NCBI RefSeq assembly: GCF_002115825.1
Contig: NZ_JFJZ01000002.1
Span: 124,001-188,000, forward strand
Reading direction: 5' to 3'
Source of the DNA: Thalassospira sp. MCCC 1A01428
GTDB taxonomy: Bacteria > Pseudomonadota > Alphaproteobacteria > Rhodospirillales > Thalassospiraceae
DNA: 64,000 nt
Every line of letters begins with the position of its first letter. The stretch's first letter is position 1. The position numbers and the translations under genes were made by a program. This document shows, one piece after another, positions 46,000-54,889 of the stretch. Under the pieces are notes generated by a model. That model searched no databases, was not told where the DNA came from, and saw only the letters and a list, made by a program, of their open reading frames with translations.

Positions 46000-47028
46000 T
46001 TATTTGCCGGTTTTGTCTATGGCGCTGTGGTCATGATTATGATCGTGTTGATGGTCATGTGCGTGTGAATGACCGTGATCATGGCTGTGACCGTGCGAAT
46101 GCCCGTGGCTATGACCATGACCATGGGAATGTCCGTGGCTGTGCCCGTCGGTGCCAATACCCATCACATGGTGATGGTGGCCAACCTGCGGGGTGGCAAC
46201 ATCGCTTTCATAGCCAATGATCTGTTCGCGGTATTTGCACAGCTGACAGTTCATGTTGTTGTCGCCGGTATCAATTTCGGCCAGCCGTTCGGCAAAACTT
46301 TCCAGAACCAGCGGGTGATCAGCCAGATACGACGCCTTGATAAATTCGATATCGGGGAATTCGGCGGAAACTTCATCTGTATGGGCATAAATACGGTCGA
46401 TCAGAATGCCGACAAACAGGAAATACGGAAAGACAACAACCCGTTTATAACCCAGCTTCATTGCTTCGCGCAGTCCGGCATTCACACGCGGATGCGCCAC
46501 GCCGGAATAGCTGACTTCTACCCGGCCAAATCCCATGCCTTCTTGCAACATGCGCGCCACTTTATAGACATTTGAATTGGCGTCGGGATCGTTGGTACCA
46601 CGACCAACCACCATGAGCAGGGTATCTTTGCGCGCAACACTGTGATCGGCGGTTGCCAGTGCTTCTTCGATGCGGTCCGCGCTGGCACGCAGTAATTTCG
46701 GGTCAATCGCCAGATCGCGGCCGAACTTTACCGTAATATCGGGGTTTTCATGGTCAAAATTATTGACCTCGCTGGGCAGGTCATTTTTGACGTGGCCCGC
46801 GGCAAACAACATGCCTGGCAGCGCGTAGATCTTTTTGTGGCCCAGGGCTTTCAGCTTTTCAAACCCGTCGCGTAAAATCGGATGGGCGAATTCCAGAAAG
46901 CCGCTTTCGACATCGTAATCGGCGAAATGGGTCTGTTTCATCTGTTCAACCATGTTGTTGAACTGTGAAACGGCACGTTCGTCGCGTGAACCGTGACCGC
47001 AAATCATGACCGCACCTTTGGGGGACAT
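46000..47028 (-). CDS. cbiX: CbiX-type cobalt chelatase/sirohydrochlorin chelatase with Cys motif and His-rich tail
   Basis: A 342-residue long-form CbiX. It has two chelatase halves. The first starts MICGHGSRDERAV (His12) and contains YALPGMLFAAGHVKNDLP; the second contains VGRGTNDPDANSNVYKVAR and VVVFPYFLFVGILIDRI. A CX2C motif (MNCQLCKYREQ) follows, known from long CbiX proteins that carry an FeS centre. The last 40 residues are almost all His, Gly, Ser and Asp, in HSHGHGHSH-type repeats, and probably store or deliver cobalt. CbiX inserts cobalt early in the anaerobic route. Its presence with CobN, the late-insertion enzyme, is notable. It is first in the minus-strand cob operon. ATG 47028 follows GGAGC. 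Confidence 0.9.
   Translation of the reverse strand: MSPKGAVMICGHGSRDERAVSQFNNMVEQMKQTHFADYDVESGFLEFAHPILRDGFEKLKALGHKKIYALPGMLFAAGHVKNDLPSEVNNFDHENPDITVKFGRDLAIDPKLLRASADRIEEALATADHSVARKDTLLMVVGRGTNDPDANSNVYKVARMLQEGMGFGRVEVSYSGVAHPRVNAGLREAMKLGYKRVVVFPYFLFVGILIDRIYAHTDEVSAEFPDIEFIKASYLADHPLVLESFAERLAEIDTGDNNMNCQLCKYREQIIGYESDVATPQVGHHHHVMGIGTDGHSHGHSHGHGHSHGHSHGHSHDHGHSHAHDHQHDHNHDHSAIDKTGK
46023..46146 (-). repeat. His-codon repeat region encoding the metal-binding tail of CbiX
   Basis: Short imperfect repeats of CAT/GGC/AGC codons (plus-strand ATGACCATG, GTGGCTATG pattern) encode the His-rich tail. It is coding, and no CRISPR-type spacer structure is present. Confidence 0.8.
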
Positions 47029-47291
47029 AAAGGCTGCTCCTTTTTCTCTCTCTCGCCAATGCGGTCTGAACCTGTCCTTATGGACATGGTGCCGCTCGAT
47101 GTTCCTCACGTTTTCCCTGATTGAACACCCGATTGCAAGCAGCAGCTTTGGAAATTGTACTTTTGACTGTGCAGGCCTGTTACAGGATGCTGGCTAAGTT
47201 ATGAAGAATATTGAAAAATTATGAAAATGGTTAAAGGTGTGATCAGCAAAGTCATATTGACGTGATCTCGCAAGCGCCGCATCTTGCGGTG

Positions 47292-48308
47292 ATGGAACAG
47301 GCATTTTTCGATTTTTTTGTCCCGATACCGGGCATTTATGGCTTTGGCGTTGCCGTGATCATTCTGGGTTTGGCTCTGGATGGGGTGGCGGGCGATATGC
47401 CGTGGCTGTTTTCGCGCATTTCGCATCCGGTAGTCTGGATCGGCAAGCTGATTTCCTTTTTTGAAAAACGTCTGAACCGTCCGGAACGCAGTGACGGGGA
47501 CCGGTTGTTTCGCGGTGTCATTACCGTATTGATCGTGTTGGCTGTTGCGGGATGCATGGGGGGGCTGGTGCAGTTCTGGGCACAACAGGCCCCCTCGGGC
47601 ATTGTGGCGGAAATTTTCCTGCTGGGTGTGCTGATTGCGCAAAAAGGTTTGTATCAGCATGTCGCAATTGTCGCTGACACGCTGGAGCATGACGGGCTTG
47701 CGGCCGGGCGCACCGCGGTTTCCATGATTGTCGGGCGCGACCCGGCCAGTCTGGACCATGCAGGGGTCAGCCGGGCAGCGATTGAAAGCTGTTCGGAAAA
47801 TTTCTCCGACGGGGTGGTGGCACCATTGTTCTGGTTTGCCGTTGCCGGGCCGATTGGCCTTTGTCTTTACAAGGCGATTAATACCCTGGATTCCATGATC
47901 GGCCATCGTAACCGGCGTTATCTTTATTTTGGCCGTTTCGCTGCCCGGCTTGACGATGTGGTTAATTTTATTCCCGCCCGGCTGGCCGGTGGGCTTGTGT
48001 GTTTGGCGGTGCTGATTTCACAAGGGATGATGGCAGGTGCACGTGCCTGGCACACCATGTGGCGCGATGCACGTAAGCATAAATCGCCCAATGCCGGTTG
48101 GCAGGAAGCGGCAATGGCGGGGGGATTGGGCCTGTCGCTGGCCGGTCCACGCCAATATGGCCATGAAATTGTCCATGATCCCTATATTGGGGACGGACGG
48201 CGCAATGCCTCGCCCGATGACATTCGCGCGGCTTTGCGGGTGTTTGTGCTGGCGTGTGTGCTAAACGGCTTGTGGCCGGTTCTGGTTTGGATGGCCCTGA
48301 ACCGTTAG
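47292..48308 (+). CDS. cobD: Cobalamin biosynthesis membrane protein CobD/CbiB
   Basis: CobD/CbiB attaches the aminopropanol side chain to cobyric acid to give cobinamide. The 338-residue protein has about four to five membrane segments. LALDGVAGDMPWLFSRISHPVVWIGKLI is the family start. FRGVITVLIVLAVAG, GRTAVSMIVGRDPASLDHAGVSRAAIES and NTLDSMIGHRNRRYLYFGRFAARLDD are strongly conserved (quoted in parts). The gene points away from the cbiX operon. An in-frame GTG at 47262 would add ten residues. ATG 47292 is chosen because the family begins close to the first helix; neither has a good ribosome binding site. Confidence 0.9.
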   Translation: MEQAFFDFFVPIPGIYGFGVAVIILGLALDGVAGDMPWLFSRISHPVVWIGKLISFFEKRLNRPERSDGDRLFRGVITVLIVLAVAGCMGGLVQFWAQQAPSGIVAEIFLLGVLIAQKGLYQHVAIVADTLEHDGLAAGRTAVSMIVGRDPASLDHAGVSRAAIESCSENFSDGVVAPLFWFAVAGPIGLCLYKAINTLDSMIGHRNRRYLYFGRFAARLDDVVNFIPARLAGGLVCLAVLISQGMMAGARAWHTMWRDARKHKSPNAGWQEAAMAGGLGLSLAGPRQYGHEIVHDPYIGDGRRNASPDDIRAALRVFVLACVLNGLWPVLVWMALNR

Positions 48309-48334
48309 GTTTCGTCACGGGAGGCGGTGGCAAA

Positions 48335-48913
48335 ATGCAGGATATTGAAACCCGTTTTTTGGCAATGGTACGCCAGAACCCGCATAATGATGCGATTCTG
48401 AACCGGATGGCGATATTTGGGTTGGCAGACTGGTGGTTAACCGCTGGCTGCCTGGCGCAAACGGTGTGGAATCTTCAGGCCGGGTTTGCAGTCGATGCCC
48501 ATATTGCCGACTATGACCTGTTTTATTTCGATAGTGATACATCGTTTGAGGCAGAAGACCGGATGATTGCGCAAATCGCTGATGTGTTTGACGATTTACC
48601 GGTTCGGGTTGAAGTTCGCAATCAGGCGCGGGTACCGATCTGGTACGAACCAAAATTTGGCTTTCCCTATGGGCCGGTTACGTGTGCCGCCGATGGCATT
48701 GGCCGTTTTGCCTATCAAACCACGGCAATTGGCGTGGCGCAAAATCCGGCTGGCGATTGTTGTGTTCATGCGCCATTCGGTTTGGAAAATGTGATGGCGG
48801 GGCGGGTTGTGCCTAATCCGGTTTTGCCGGTGGGTGATGTTTACCGTCAGAAAACAGCTCGCTGGGGTAAAATCTGGCCCCAACTTTCCATCCAGCCATG
48901 GCCGGATGCATAA
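48335..48913 (+). CDS. Nucleotidyltransferase-like protein of the NTP_transf_6/DUF925 group
   Basis: A 192-residue member of a nucleotidyltransferase-like group. LADWWLTAGCLAQTVWNLQ is the conserved N-terminal helix/turn, and AHIADYDLFYFDSD carries the DYD acidic motif that may bind metal. VRVEVRNQARVPIWYEPKFG and TTAIGVAQNPAGDCCVHAPFG follow. The catalytic GS motif of true nucleotidyltransferases is replaced by TAGC, so activity is uncertain. The ATG is ten bases after GGGAGG. It begins 27 bases after cobD, but the family is not a known cobalamin gene. Confidence 0.75.
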   Translation: MQDIETRFLAMVRQNPHNDAILNRMAIFGLADWWLTAGCLAQTVWNLQAGFAVDAHIADYDLFYFDSDTSFEAEDRMIAQIADVFDDLPVRVEVRNQARVPIWYEPKFGFPYGPVTCAADGIGRFAYQTTAIGVAQNPAGDCCVHAPFGLENVMAGRVVPNPVLPVGDVYRQKTARWGKIWPQLSIQPWPDA

Positions 48914-48948
48914 CTGTTAAATTGATTTGATGTCGAAATAACCCTGTT

Positions 48949-50421
48949 TCAGTCTGGCTTGCGGTTCATGCGCGCGATGGTTGAGGTGGTTGAAAATCCA
49001 TCGGCCAGCTGGGCCAAAAACACCTTGCCGCCATAGCCCTGAACAATATCGGCCCCAACCACGGTTTCGATGGTGTAATCCGCCCCTTTGACCAGAATAT
49101 CGGGTTTTAAGGCTGAAATAACGTCGCGCGGGGTATCTTCATCAAAAATAACCACACCGCTGACGGTTTCAAGCGAGCCCAAAACGGCTGCACGGGCGGC
49201 TTCGGACTGAACCGGGCGGGTTTCACCCTTCAGGCGTTTGACCGAGGCATCGGAATTCAGGCCAATCACCAGCCGGTCGCATTGCGAGCGCGCCTGTTGC
49301 AACAGGCTGATATGGCCCGGATGAAGCAAATCAAAGCAGCCATTGGTAAAGCCAACCTTATATCCCTTGCGGCGCCAGCGTTCGACCCGATCGACCATGC
49401 GGTCCAGTTTCATCAGTTTGGCTTCACCGATCATAAGGTCATGGTGATGCAACAACGTGATCAGTTCGTCGGGGTAAACAATGGCGGTGCCGATTTTACC
49501 GACCACAATACCGGCGGCAACATTGGCAATGCGGGCCGCATCGGCGATGCTGCTGCCTGCGGCAATGCTGGCGGCAAGGCAGGCAACCACGGTGTCACCG
49601 GCACCCGAAACGTCATAAACTTCGCGGGCTTCGGTGGGTAAATGAAGCACATCGCCGTTCGACGATACCAGCGTCATGCCATCCTGGCTGCGGGTCAGCA
49701 ATACATTTTCAATGTCGCAGTTTTCAATGATATGGCGTGCTGCGCGTACTGCATCGTCATCACTATTTACGGCAATGCCGGTGGCGGCTTCTGCTTCGGT
49801 CCGGTTGGGCGTTACCAGTGTTGCCCCGCGATAGCGGCTGTAATCATTGCCTTTGGGATCAACAATAACGGTTTTGCCGGCGGCACGGGCGGCGGCAATG
49901 GTCGCGCTGACGATATGGGCATCCACAAGGCCCTTGCCGTAATCTGACAGAACAATGGCGTTTACATCGGGTGTTAGCTGTGCGGCGAGTTCGCCCACAT
50001 GGGTCAGAGTGATCGCAGACGGGGGTAATGTGGTTTCGTTGTCGGAGCGTAATAATTGCTGACCGCCCGCGATAAAGCGGGTTTTAATCGTGGTCGGGCG
50101 GTTACGTTCGATCTGGATATAGGGTTCAACCAGTTTATCGCCCGCAACATATTCCATGACCTCGCGTCCGGGCAAATCATCGCCAACCATTGATAAAAAT
50201 TTGACGGCTGCACCAAGAGCAGTGGCATTGCGCACCACATTGCCAGCCCCACCCAGCATTGCGCTTTCGCGTTGTACCCGAATAACCGGAATGGGGGCTT
50301 CGGGCGAAATGCGTGTGACAGACCCATAAACAAACCGGTCCAGCATGACATCGCCAATACAAAGGATTTTGGCATTGCCTAAATCTTCAACCAAACGGGC
50401 AAGGTGGCTAAGGTCGGTCAT
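48949..50421 (-). CDS. hldE: Bifunctional heptose-7-phosphate kinase / heptose-1-phosphate adenylyltransferase
   Basis: HldE makes ADP-heptose for the lipopolysaccharide inner core. The 490-residue protein has an N-terminal ribokinase-like domain (about 1-330) with ILCIGDVMLDRFVYGSV, AMLGGAGNVVRNATALG and the catalytic GAGDTVVACLAASIA. The C-terminal cytidylyltransferase-like domain (about 350-490) has GFTNGCFDLLHPGHISLLQ, SVKRLKGETRP and TSTIARM near the end. It starts at ATG 50421; a GTG three codons earlier is possible. It lies 72 bases after gmhA, with which it shares a strand and pathway. Confidence 0.95.
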   Translation of the reverse strand: MTDLSHLARLVEDLGNAKILCIGDVMLDRFVYGSVTRISPEAPIPVIRVQRESAMLGGAGNVVRNATALGAAVKFLSMVGDDLPGREVMEYVAGDKLVEPYIQIERNRPTTIKTRFIAGGQQLLRSDNETTLPPSAITLTHVGELAAQLTPDVNAIVLSDYGKGLVDAHIVSATIAAARAAGKTVIVDPKGNDYSRYRGATLVTPNRTEAEAATGIAVNSDDDAVRAARHIIENCDIENVLLTRSQDGMTLVSSNGDVLHLPTEAREVYDVSGAGDTVVACLAASIAAGSSIADAARIANVAAGIVVGKIGTAIVYPDELITLLHHHDLMIGEAKLMKLDRMVDRVERWRRKGYKVGFTNGCFDLLHPGHISLLQQARSQCDRLVIGLNSDASVKRLKGETRPVQSEAARAAVLGSLETVSGVVIFDEDTPRDVISALKPDILVKGADYTIETVVGADIVQGYGGKVFLAQLADGFSTTSTIARMNRKPD

Positions 50422-50493
50422 CGGCGGCACTTTCGGGTTTAGGGGCTGTTGGGTGTGGCAGGCAATGCAGGCAATAGTTGTGGCAGGGTAAAA

Positions 50494-51087
50494 CTAGTCG
50501 CGCAGGCCCAGCCGGTATTCCAGAATACCCACCAGCATCTGGCCCAGCATGATGTGCATTTCCTGAATGCGGGCGGTGGTCTGGCTGGGGACGATCATTA
50601 CCGGGTCACACAAGGCGGCCATGTCGCCGCCCGAACGCCCAGTCCAGCCAGTGGCAACCAGGCCCATTTCAGTGGCTTTTTTTAGTGCCAGATTAACATT
50701 TTTGCTGTTACCTGACGTTGAAATGCCAATGGCGATGTCACCGGGTTTGCCCAGGGCTTCGATCTGGCGTTCAAACAAATGATCAAAGCCGAAATCATTG
50801 CCGATGGCCGTCAGAGCTGAACTGTCGGTGGTTAATGCAATCGCAGGCAGGGCACGGCGGTTATGGACATAGCGAACCGTGAATTCAGTGGCGATATGCT
50901 GGGCATCGCCCGCAGAACCACCATTGCCAAAAAACAGCAATTTGTTGCCGGCGTTAAAGGCATCAGCGCACAGGTCAACCAGCTTGATAAACGGGTCGCG
51001 GGTGGCCTCGCGGGTTTTGTTGACCAGATCAAAATGCTCGTCAAATTCGGCATCAAAAAACGTGTTAATGTCCATTTTTCGGCTCAT
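50494..51087 (-). CDS. gmhA: Sedoheptulose-7-phosphate isomerase
   Basis: GmhA converts sedoheptulose 7-phosphate to D-glycero-D-manno-heptose 7-phosphate, the first step of ADP-heptose synthesis. The 197-residue SIS-domain protein has LLFFGNGGSAGDAQHIATEF, IGISTSGNSKNVNLALKKA and IVPSQTTARIQEMHIMLGQ (a zinc/catalytic His is in this last part). gmhA and hldE form a likely two-gene unit, although a 72-base gap separates them. Confidence 0.95.
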   Translation of the reverse strand: MSRKMDINTFFDAEFDEHFDLVNKTREATRDPFIKLVDLCADAFNAGNKLLFFGNGGSAGDAQHIATEFTVRYVHNRRALPAIALTTDSSALTAIGNDFGFDHLFERQIEALGKPGDIAIGISTSGNSKNVNLALKKATEMGLVATGWTGRSGGDMAALCDPVMIVPSQTTARIQEMHIMLGQMLVGILEYRLGLRD

Positions 51088-51467
51088 ATCTTAATTTTTG
51101 AAAGTGTCAGCCACATCACGCGATCAGGTCACGGAAACAGTGGAAAGTGAGTTTGGCGATCGGGGTGATCATAGCGGTCGTGTTACAGGGCCTGTGTCCC
51201 GCCATGCCAGGAATTTCGATCGGGCCGGTTATCAGGGTGCGATAGCGTCGCCATATATCAATCCACAATCTTTCACGGTAATGATCGCGGCGAAACTAGC
51301 ACTTTGGTTTGTGTGTGGCTACGGCTTATCAGACTGAAAGTAATGGAAGCATTCAAGAAAATATTCGACAATTGTTGGGTGTTGGATACATATGCTGTTA
51401 ACGATAGGACGTTATATTATTCTTGAATCCGTATTTTCGGATTAAATGTGCAAATAACCGGGTAAAC
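51088..51467. other. Intergenic region with no gene
   Basis: The region between gmhA (minus) and the EAL-like gene (plus) must hold two divergent promoters. I see no convincing -35/-10 pair, operator or structured RNA. Several short inverted repeats around GATCG are too short to weigh. Confidence 0.4.
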
Positions 51468-52703
51468 ATGTCTGACAATTCATTACCCTCACCCGAGGCA
51501 TTTCTGGTTGATTATGTCCGGCGGCTGGAACGTCGCAGGCAGGGTGTGGGTGCTGTCCATGTGCATATCTCGAAATTGCAAAACTATAACCGTCGCGAAC
51601 ATCATATTCGCACTTGCCTGACAGCGTTTGAAGACCTGGTGCCCGTTGTTACCGGGCGATTGTTTTTTCTGACCAATCAGGACATTATCTTTATCTATGA
51701 GCAAAAATACGTCGACGAAGTAAATGCGGCCATTTTTCGCCTGAAATTCCTGTTTAATGATGACCCGTTATTAAGCGAGGGCAAGGGGCCCGATGGTCTG
51801 CCGGGCAGCTTTACCGATTTTTTTGATGTCGATAAGGAATACAAGGATTTCCTGCATTTAACCCAGCGTCTGGTGCGCAGCAATGCAGGCCGGGAAAAAA
51901 CCGTTAGCGAAGCCGCCCAGCGCCATAATGACGTTCCTGACCAAAATCAGGACGGGGCACCGTTAACGCCAAAAATTCTTAGCCGGATTGACGAGGCCCT
52001 GCGCCGTGCCGATCTGTCGAACCTGATGCGACGTCAGGCAATTTGCGCTGTGGTCGGTGGGGCCCAGCCCACCCCGGTTTTTCACGAACTGTTTATTTCG
52101 ATCCGCGATTTGCAGCATACCTTGTTGCCCGATATCAATGTGACATCCAATCGCTGGCTGTTTCAGCATCTGACCGAAATTCTGGATCGCCGGATGCTGG
52201 CCTTGCTGTCACGCACCAATGACACCAGTGTTTCAGGTTCTGTCAGCATTAATTTGAATGTATCAACCCTGCTGTCGCCCGAATTTCTGACCTTTGACAG
52301 TAATGTAAAGGCCGGGCAGCGCGGAACGATTGTGCTGGAACTACAAAAGATCGATATTTTTGCCGATCTCGGGGCTTATTTCTTTGCCCGCGATTTTTGC
52401 CGGGACCGGGGTTATCGCATTAGCATTGATGGCATCAGCCATCTTTCCCTGCCCTATATCAATCGCAATAAACTGGGTGTTGATACCATCAAATTGATGT
52501 GGTCACCGGAAATGAGCGAGCTTTCGGCAGAGAAGGTGGATGAAATTCGCGAGGCCATTAATGTGGCGGGCGATACCCGTGTAATCATGTGCCGTTGTGA
52601 TGACCAGACAGCGATTGATTTTGGCCATTCGGTGAATATCACCATGTTTCAGGGGCGCTATGTTGAACAGCTTTTGAACGAATATGCGCGGGCCAAAAAA
52701 TAA
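51468..52703 (+). CDS. Protein with degenerate EAL-like C-terminal domain
   Basis: A 411-residue cytoplasmic protein. The N-terminal 150 residues do not match a family I know. The C-terminal part (about 240-400) resembles the TIM-barrel of c-di-GMP phosphodiesterases: SGSVSINLNVSTLLSPEF, GTIVLELQKIDIFADLG, ARDFCRDRGYRISIDG and NRNKLGVDTIKLMW. The catalytic EAL and most metal ligands are missing, so it is more likely a c-di-GMP-sensing or protein-binding relic than an enzyme. ATG 51468 is chosen; a TTG at 51423 has no ribosome binding site. Codon use is like its neighbours. It stands alone. Confidence 0.65.
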   Translation: MSDNSLPSPEAFLVDYVRRLERRRQGVGAVHVHISKLQNYNRREHHIRTCLTAFEDLVPVVTGRLFFLTNQDIIFIYEQKYVDEVNAAIFRLKFLFNDDPLLSEGKGPDGLPGSFTDFFDVDKEYKDFLHLTQRLVRSNAGREKTVSEAAQRHNDVPDQNQDGAPLTPKILSRIDEALRRADLSNLMRRQAICAVVGGAQPTPVFHELFISIRDLQHTLLPDINVTSNRWLFQHLTEILDRRMLALLSRTNDTSVSGSVSINLNVSTLLSPEFLTFDSNVKAGQRGTIVLELQKIDIFADLGAYFFARDFCRDRGYRISIDGISHLSLPYINRNKLGVDTIKLMWSPEMSELSAEKVDEIREAINVAGDTRVIMCRCDDQTAIDFGHSVNITMFQGRYVEQLLNEYARAKK

Positions 52704-52705
52704 AG

Positions 52706-52777
52706 CCTGATCCGAAGATCAGGACATGTAGCGCAGCTGAAAACCGAAACACCGCCAGAAAATGTACTGGCGGTGTT
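52706..52777 (+). terminator. Two hairpins after the EAL-like gene
   Basis: CCTGATC pairs with GATCAGG around CGAA (52706-52723). A second stem has 11 perfect pairs (52748-52758 with 52767-52777), followed by GCAATTTTC. Neither has a strong T-run. They separate this gene from the converging cobT. Confidence 0.55.
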
Positions 52778-52840
52778 GCAATTTTCAGGGATGACTACGA
52801 AACGGGTTCGGGTTGGTCATCAGTTAAGTGATCTTCGTTA

Positions 52841-53875
52841 TCAGGGAGTTTCACGGGTGCTGACATGGGCGGTTTCAAAAGTTGCCATACCGTTATGACA
52901 TTCGGCTGCAGCGCGCAGCAATGGTAATGTCAATGCTGCCCCTGACCCCTCGCCCAGGCGCATGTTGAAGTCCAGCAATGGTTTTTTGCCCAGTTTCTCG
53001 ATCAGGTTTTTGTGGCCCGGTTCAGCAGACATATGCCCGATCAGACAATGATCCAGGGCATCTTCGCGCATTTTAAATAAAATGGCGGCTGCTGCACAGG
53101 ATACATAGCCGTCAAGCACCACCGGAACCCGCAGGAACCGTGCCGCCAGAATGGCGCCAGCCATTGCCGCAATTTCACGTCCGCCCACACAGCGCAAAAC
53201 ACCCAGGGCATCGGCCATCTGGTTGCGATGTAATATCACGGCATCGCCGACCACCCGGGTTTTGCGGGCCAGTGTTGTGTCATCGATGCCGGTTCCACGA
53301 CCGGTCCAGTCGGCGGGAGTACCACCAAACAGGGCATGGGCAATGGCAGCGGCGGCGGTGGTGTTGCCAATGCCCATTTCACCGGGTACAAAAATATCAA
53401 TGCCGGGTTCAACCGCGCTCATGCCAAAGGCCATGGCTTCGGCGCAATCTTCGTCCAGCATGGCGGCTTCGCGGCTGAAGTCATTGGTGGGAATTTCAAG
53501 GGCCACTTCCATGACCCGCAATTCGGCGTCTACCGCCTTGCAAATCTGGTTGATCGCGGCACCGCCATTGATAAAGTTTTCCACCATCTGCTGGTTTACA
53601 CTGGCAGGAAAGGCGGAAACACCCTGTTCACATACGCCATGGCTGCCGGCAAAAATGGTAACACGCGGGCGGCTTGCGCGGGGCCGCGCACTTCCTTGCC
53701 AGCTTGCCAGCCACAGGCTGATCTCTTCCAGCCGCCCAAGCGAGCCTTCAGGCTTGGTCAATTGCGGTTCGCGCGCCAGAACAGCATCGCGGGCCGTTGC
53801 GTCGGCGGCGGGAAGATCGGCCATAAGGGTACGGATATCATCCAGATTTTGCGGCGGATGTTTGGGATCGAACAT
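52841..53875 (-). CDS. cobT: Nicotinate-nucleotide--dimethylbenzimidazole phosphoribosyltransferase
   Basis: CobT (CobU in Pseudomonas denitrificans naming) makes alpha-ribazole phosphate, the lower ligand of cobalamin. The 344-residue protein shows TKPEGSLGRLEEISLWLASW, FAGSHGVCEQGVSAFPASVN, NFINGGAAINQICK and PGEMGIGNTTAAAAIAHAL. The C-terminal RLGEGSGAALTLPLLRAA holds the catalytic Glu. It is divergent from cobS, with 114 bases between the starts. Confidence 0.95.
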   Translation of the reverse strand: MFDPKHPPQNLDDIRTLMADLPAADATARDAVLAREPQLTKPEGSLGRLEEISLWLASWQGSARPRASRPRVTIFAGSHGVCEQGVSAFPASVNQQMVENFINGGAAINQICKAVDAELRVMEVALEIPTNDFSREAAMLDEDCAEAMAFGMSAVEPGIDIFVPGEMGIGNTTAAAAIAHALFGGTPADWTGRGTGIDDTTLARKTRVVGDAVILHRNQMADALGVLRCVGGREIAAMAGAILAARFLRVPVVLDGYVSCAAAAILFKMREDALDHCLIGHMSAEPGHKNLIEKLGKKPLLDFNMRLGEGSGAALTLPLLRAAAECHNGMATFETAHVSTRETP

Positions 53876-53989
53876 GAATTTGGTCTCCGGGCGGCAGGAA
53901 GTGCCAAGGGCAATGGAGCTTGGCTTTGGTGCGCACCATGATTAGTCTGCCCATAGTGAAATTGCCAGTTTGAAAATGGGAAATTGCCG

Positions 53990-54889
53990 GTGCAACAAAA
54001 TCAGCCGCCTTTTAATGCCCGGCCAGTGCAGGGTGTCGTGCCGGAAAAAACAGCGGATGAAAAAACTGATGATCGCGACGCACAAGATATGACAGATGCA
54101 CAAAATCGCGATGATACGGGCTTTTACAGCATGGTTTGCGGTGATTTTGGCCGGGCAGTGATGCTGTTGTCGCGTATACCGTGGCCTGCAGATGTTCAGT
54201 TTCGGCCAACTTTGATTGCCCGTTCGGTCTGGTGTTGGCCTTTGGCCGGGTTGTTTCTGGCCGGGCTGGCGGTTTTACCTGCCCTGGCCCTGTTATGGTT
54301 AAGCGGTAATAACGGGCTTGCTGCTGTTTTTGCCATTCTGACAATGGTGGTTTTAACTGGCGCCCTGCACGAGGATGGCCTGGCGGATTGCGCAGATGGT
54401 TTCGGTGGCGGAATAACACGTGATCGCAAACTTGAAATCATGCGCGATAGCCGAATTGGCAGTTACGGTGTCGTTGCACTGGTTCTGGCGTTTGCGGCGC
54501 GTTTTTTTATCGCCGTGCAGGCGTTTGATCTGGGCATTTTCATCACGGCGACGATCATAACGGCAATGTTTTCGCGCCTGGCGATGCCGGTTTTGATGAT
54601 GGGTCTATCCCCGGCACGGTCCGATGGTTTGGGGCATGGGGCCGGACGACCGGGGGTAATTCCATTTTTGATTGCGCTGTTAAGCGTGCTGCTGGTTACC
54701 ATCATTCTTGGCGGTGCGGTGATGATGCTGGCCGGCTTATTGGCACTGGCTTGTGCCTGTCTGGTTGTCGGGTTTGTTGCCAAATGGCAAATCGGTGGTC
54801 ATAGCGGTGATGTTTTGGGAAGTGCACAGATGATCGCGGAAATTTTTGTTGCGATTGCGATCCTCTCTGTCGCTGTGCGGGGAATGTGA
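53990..54889 (+). CDS. cobS: Cobalamin (5'-phosphate) synthase
   Basis: CobS (CobV in P. denitrificans naming) joins adenosyl-GDP-cobinamide with alpha-ribazole in the inner membrane. Six or so hydrophobic segments occur, with AVMLLSRIPWP, WPLAGLFLAGLAVLPALALL and the diagnostic GALHEDGLADCADGFGGG then KLEIMRDSRIGSYGV. The first 45 residues are a polar, low-complexity extension. The start is uncertain. GTG 53990 follows GGGAAA by seven bases, TTG 53984 is nearly as likely, and ATG 54089 or 54131 would remove the extension. Its stop overlaps the cobC-like gene by one base. Confidence 0.88.
   Translation: MQQNQPPFNARPVQGVVPEKTADEKTDDRDAQDMTDAQNRDDTGFYSMVCGDFGRAVMLLSRIPWPADVQFRPTLIARSVWCWPLAGLFLAGLAVLPALALLWLSGNNGLAAVFAILTMVVLTGALHEDGLADCADGFGGGITRDRKLEIMRDSRIGSYGVVALVLAFAARFFIAVQAFDLGIFITATIITAMFSRLAMPVLMMGLSPARSDGLGHGAGRPGVIPFLIALLSVLLVTIILGGAVMMLAGLLALACACLVVGFVAKWQIGGHSGDVLGSAQMIAEIFVAIAILSVAVRGM

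Noticed and set aside
46023-46146. Short tandem repeats resembling a CRISPR or satellite array
   Set aside because: They are codons of the His-rich CbiX tail, in frame with the gene, with no constant repeat and unique spacers.
47029-47291. Second cobalamin riboswitch before the cbiX operon or cobD
   Set aside because: No CCCCGCAACTG-like core and no GCCAGGAAACCTGCC-type box is present on either strand.
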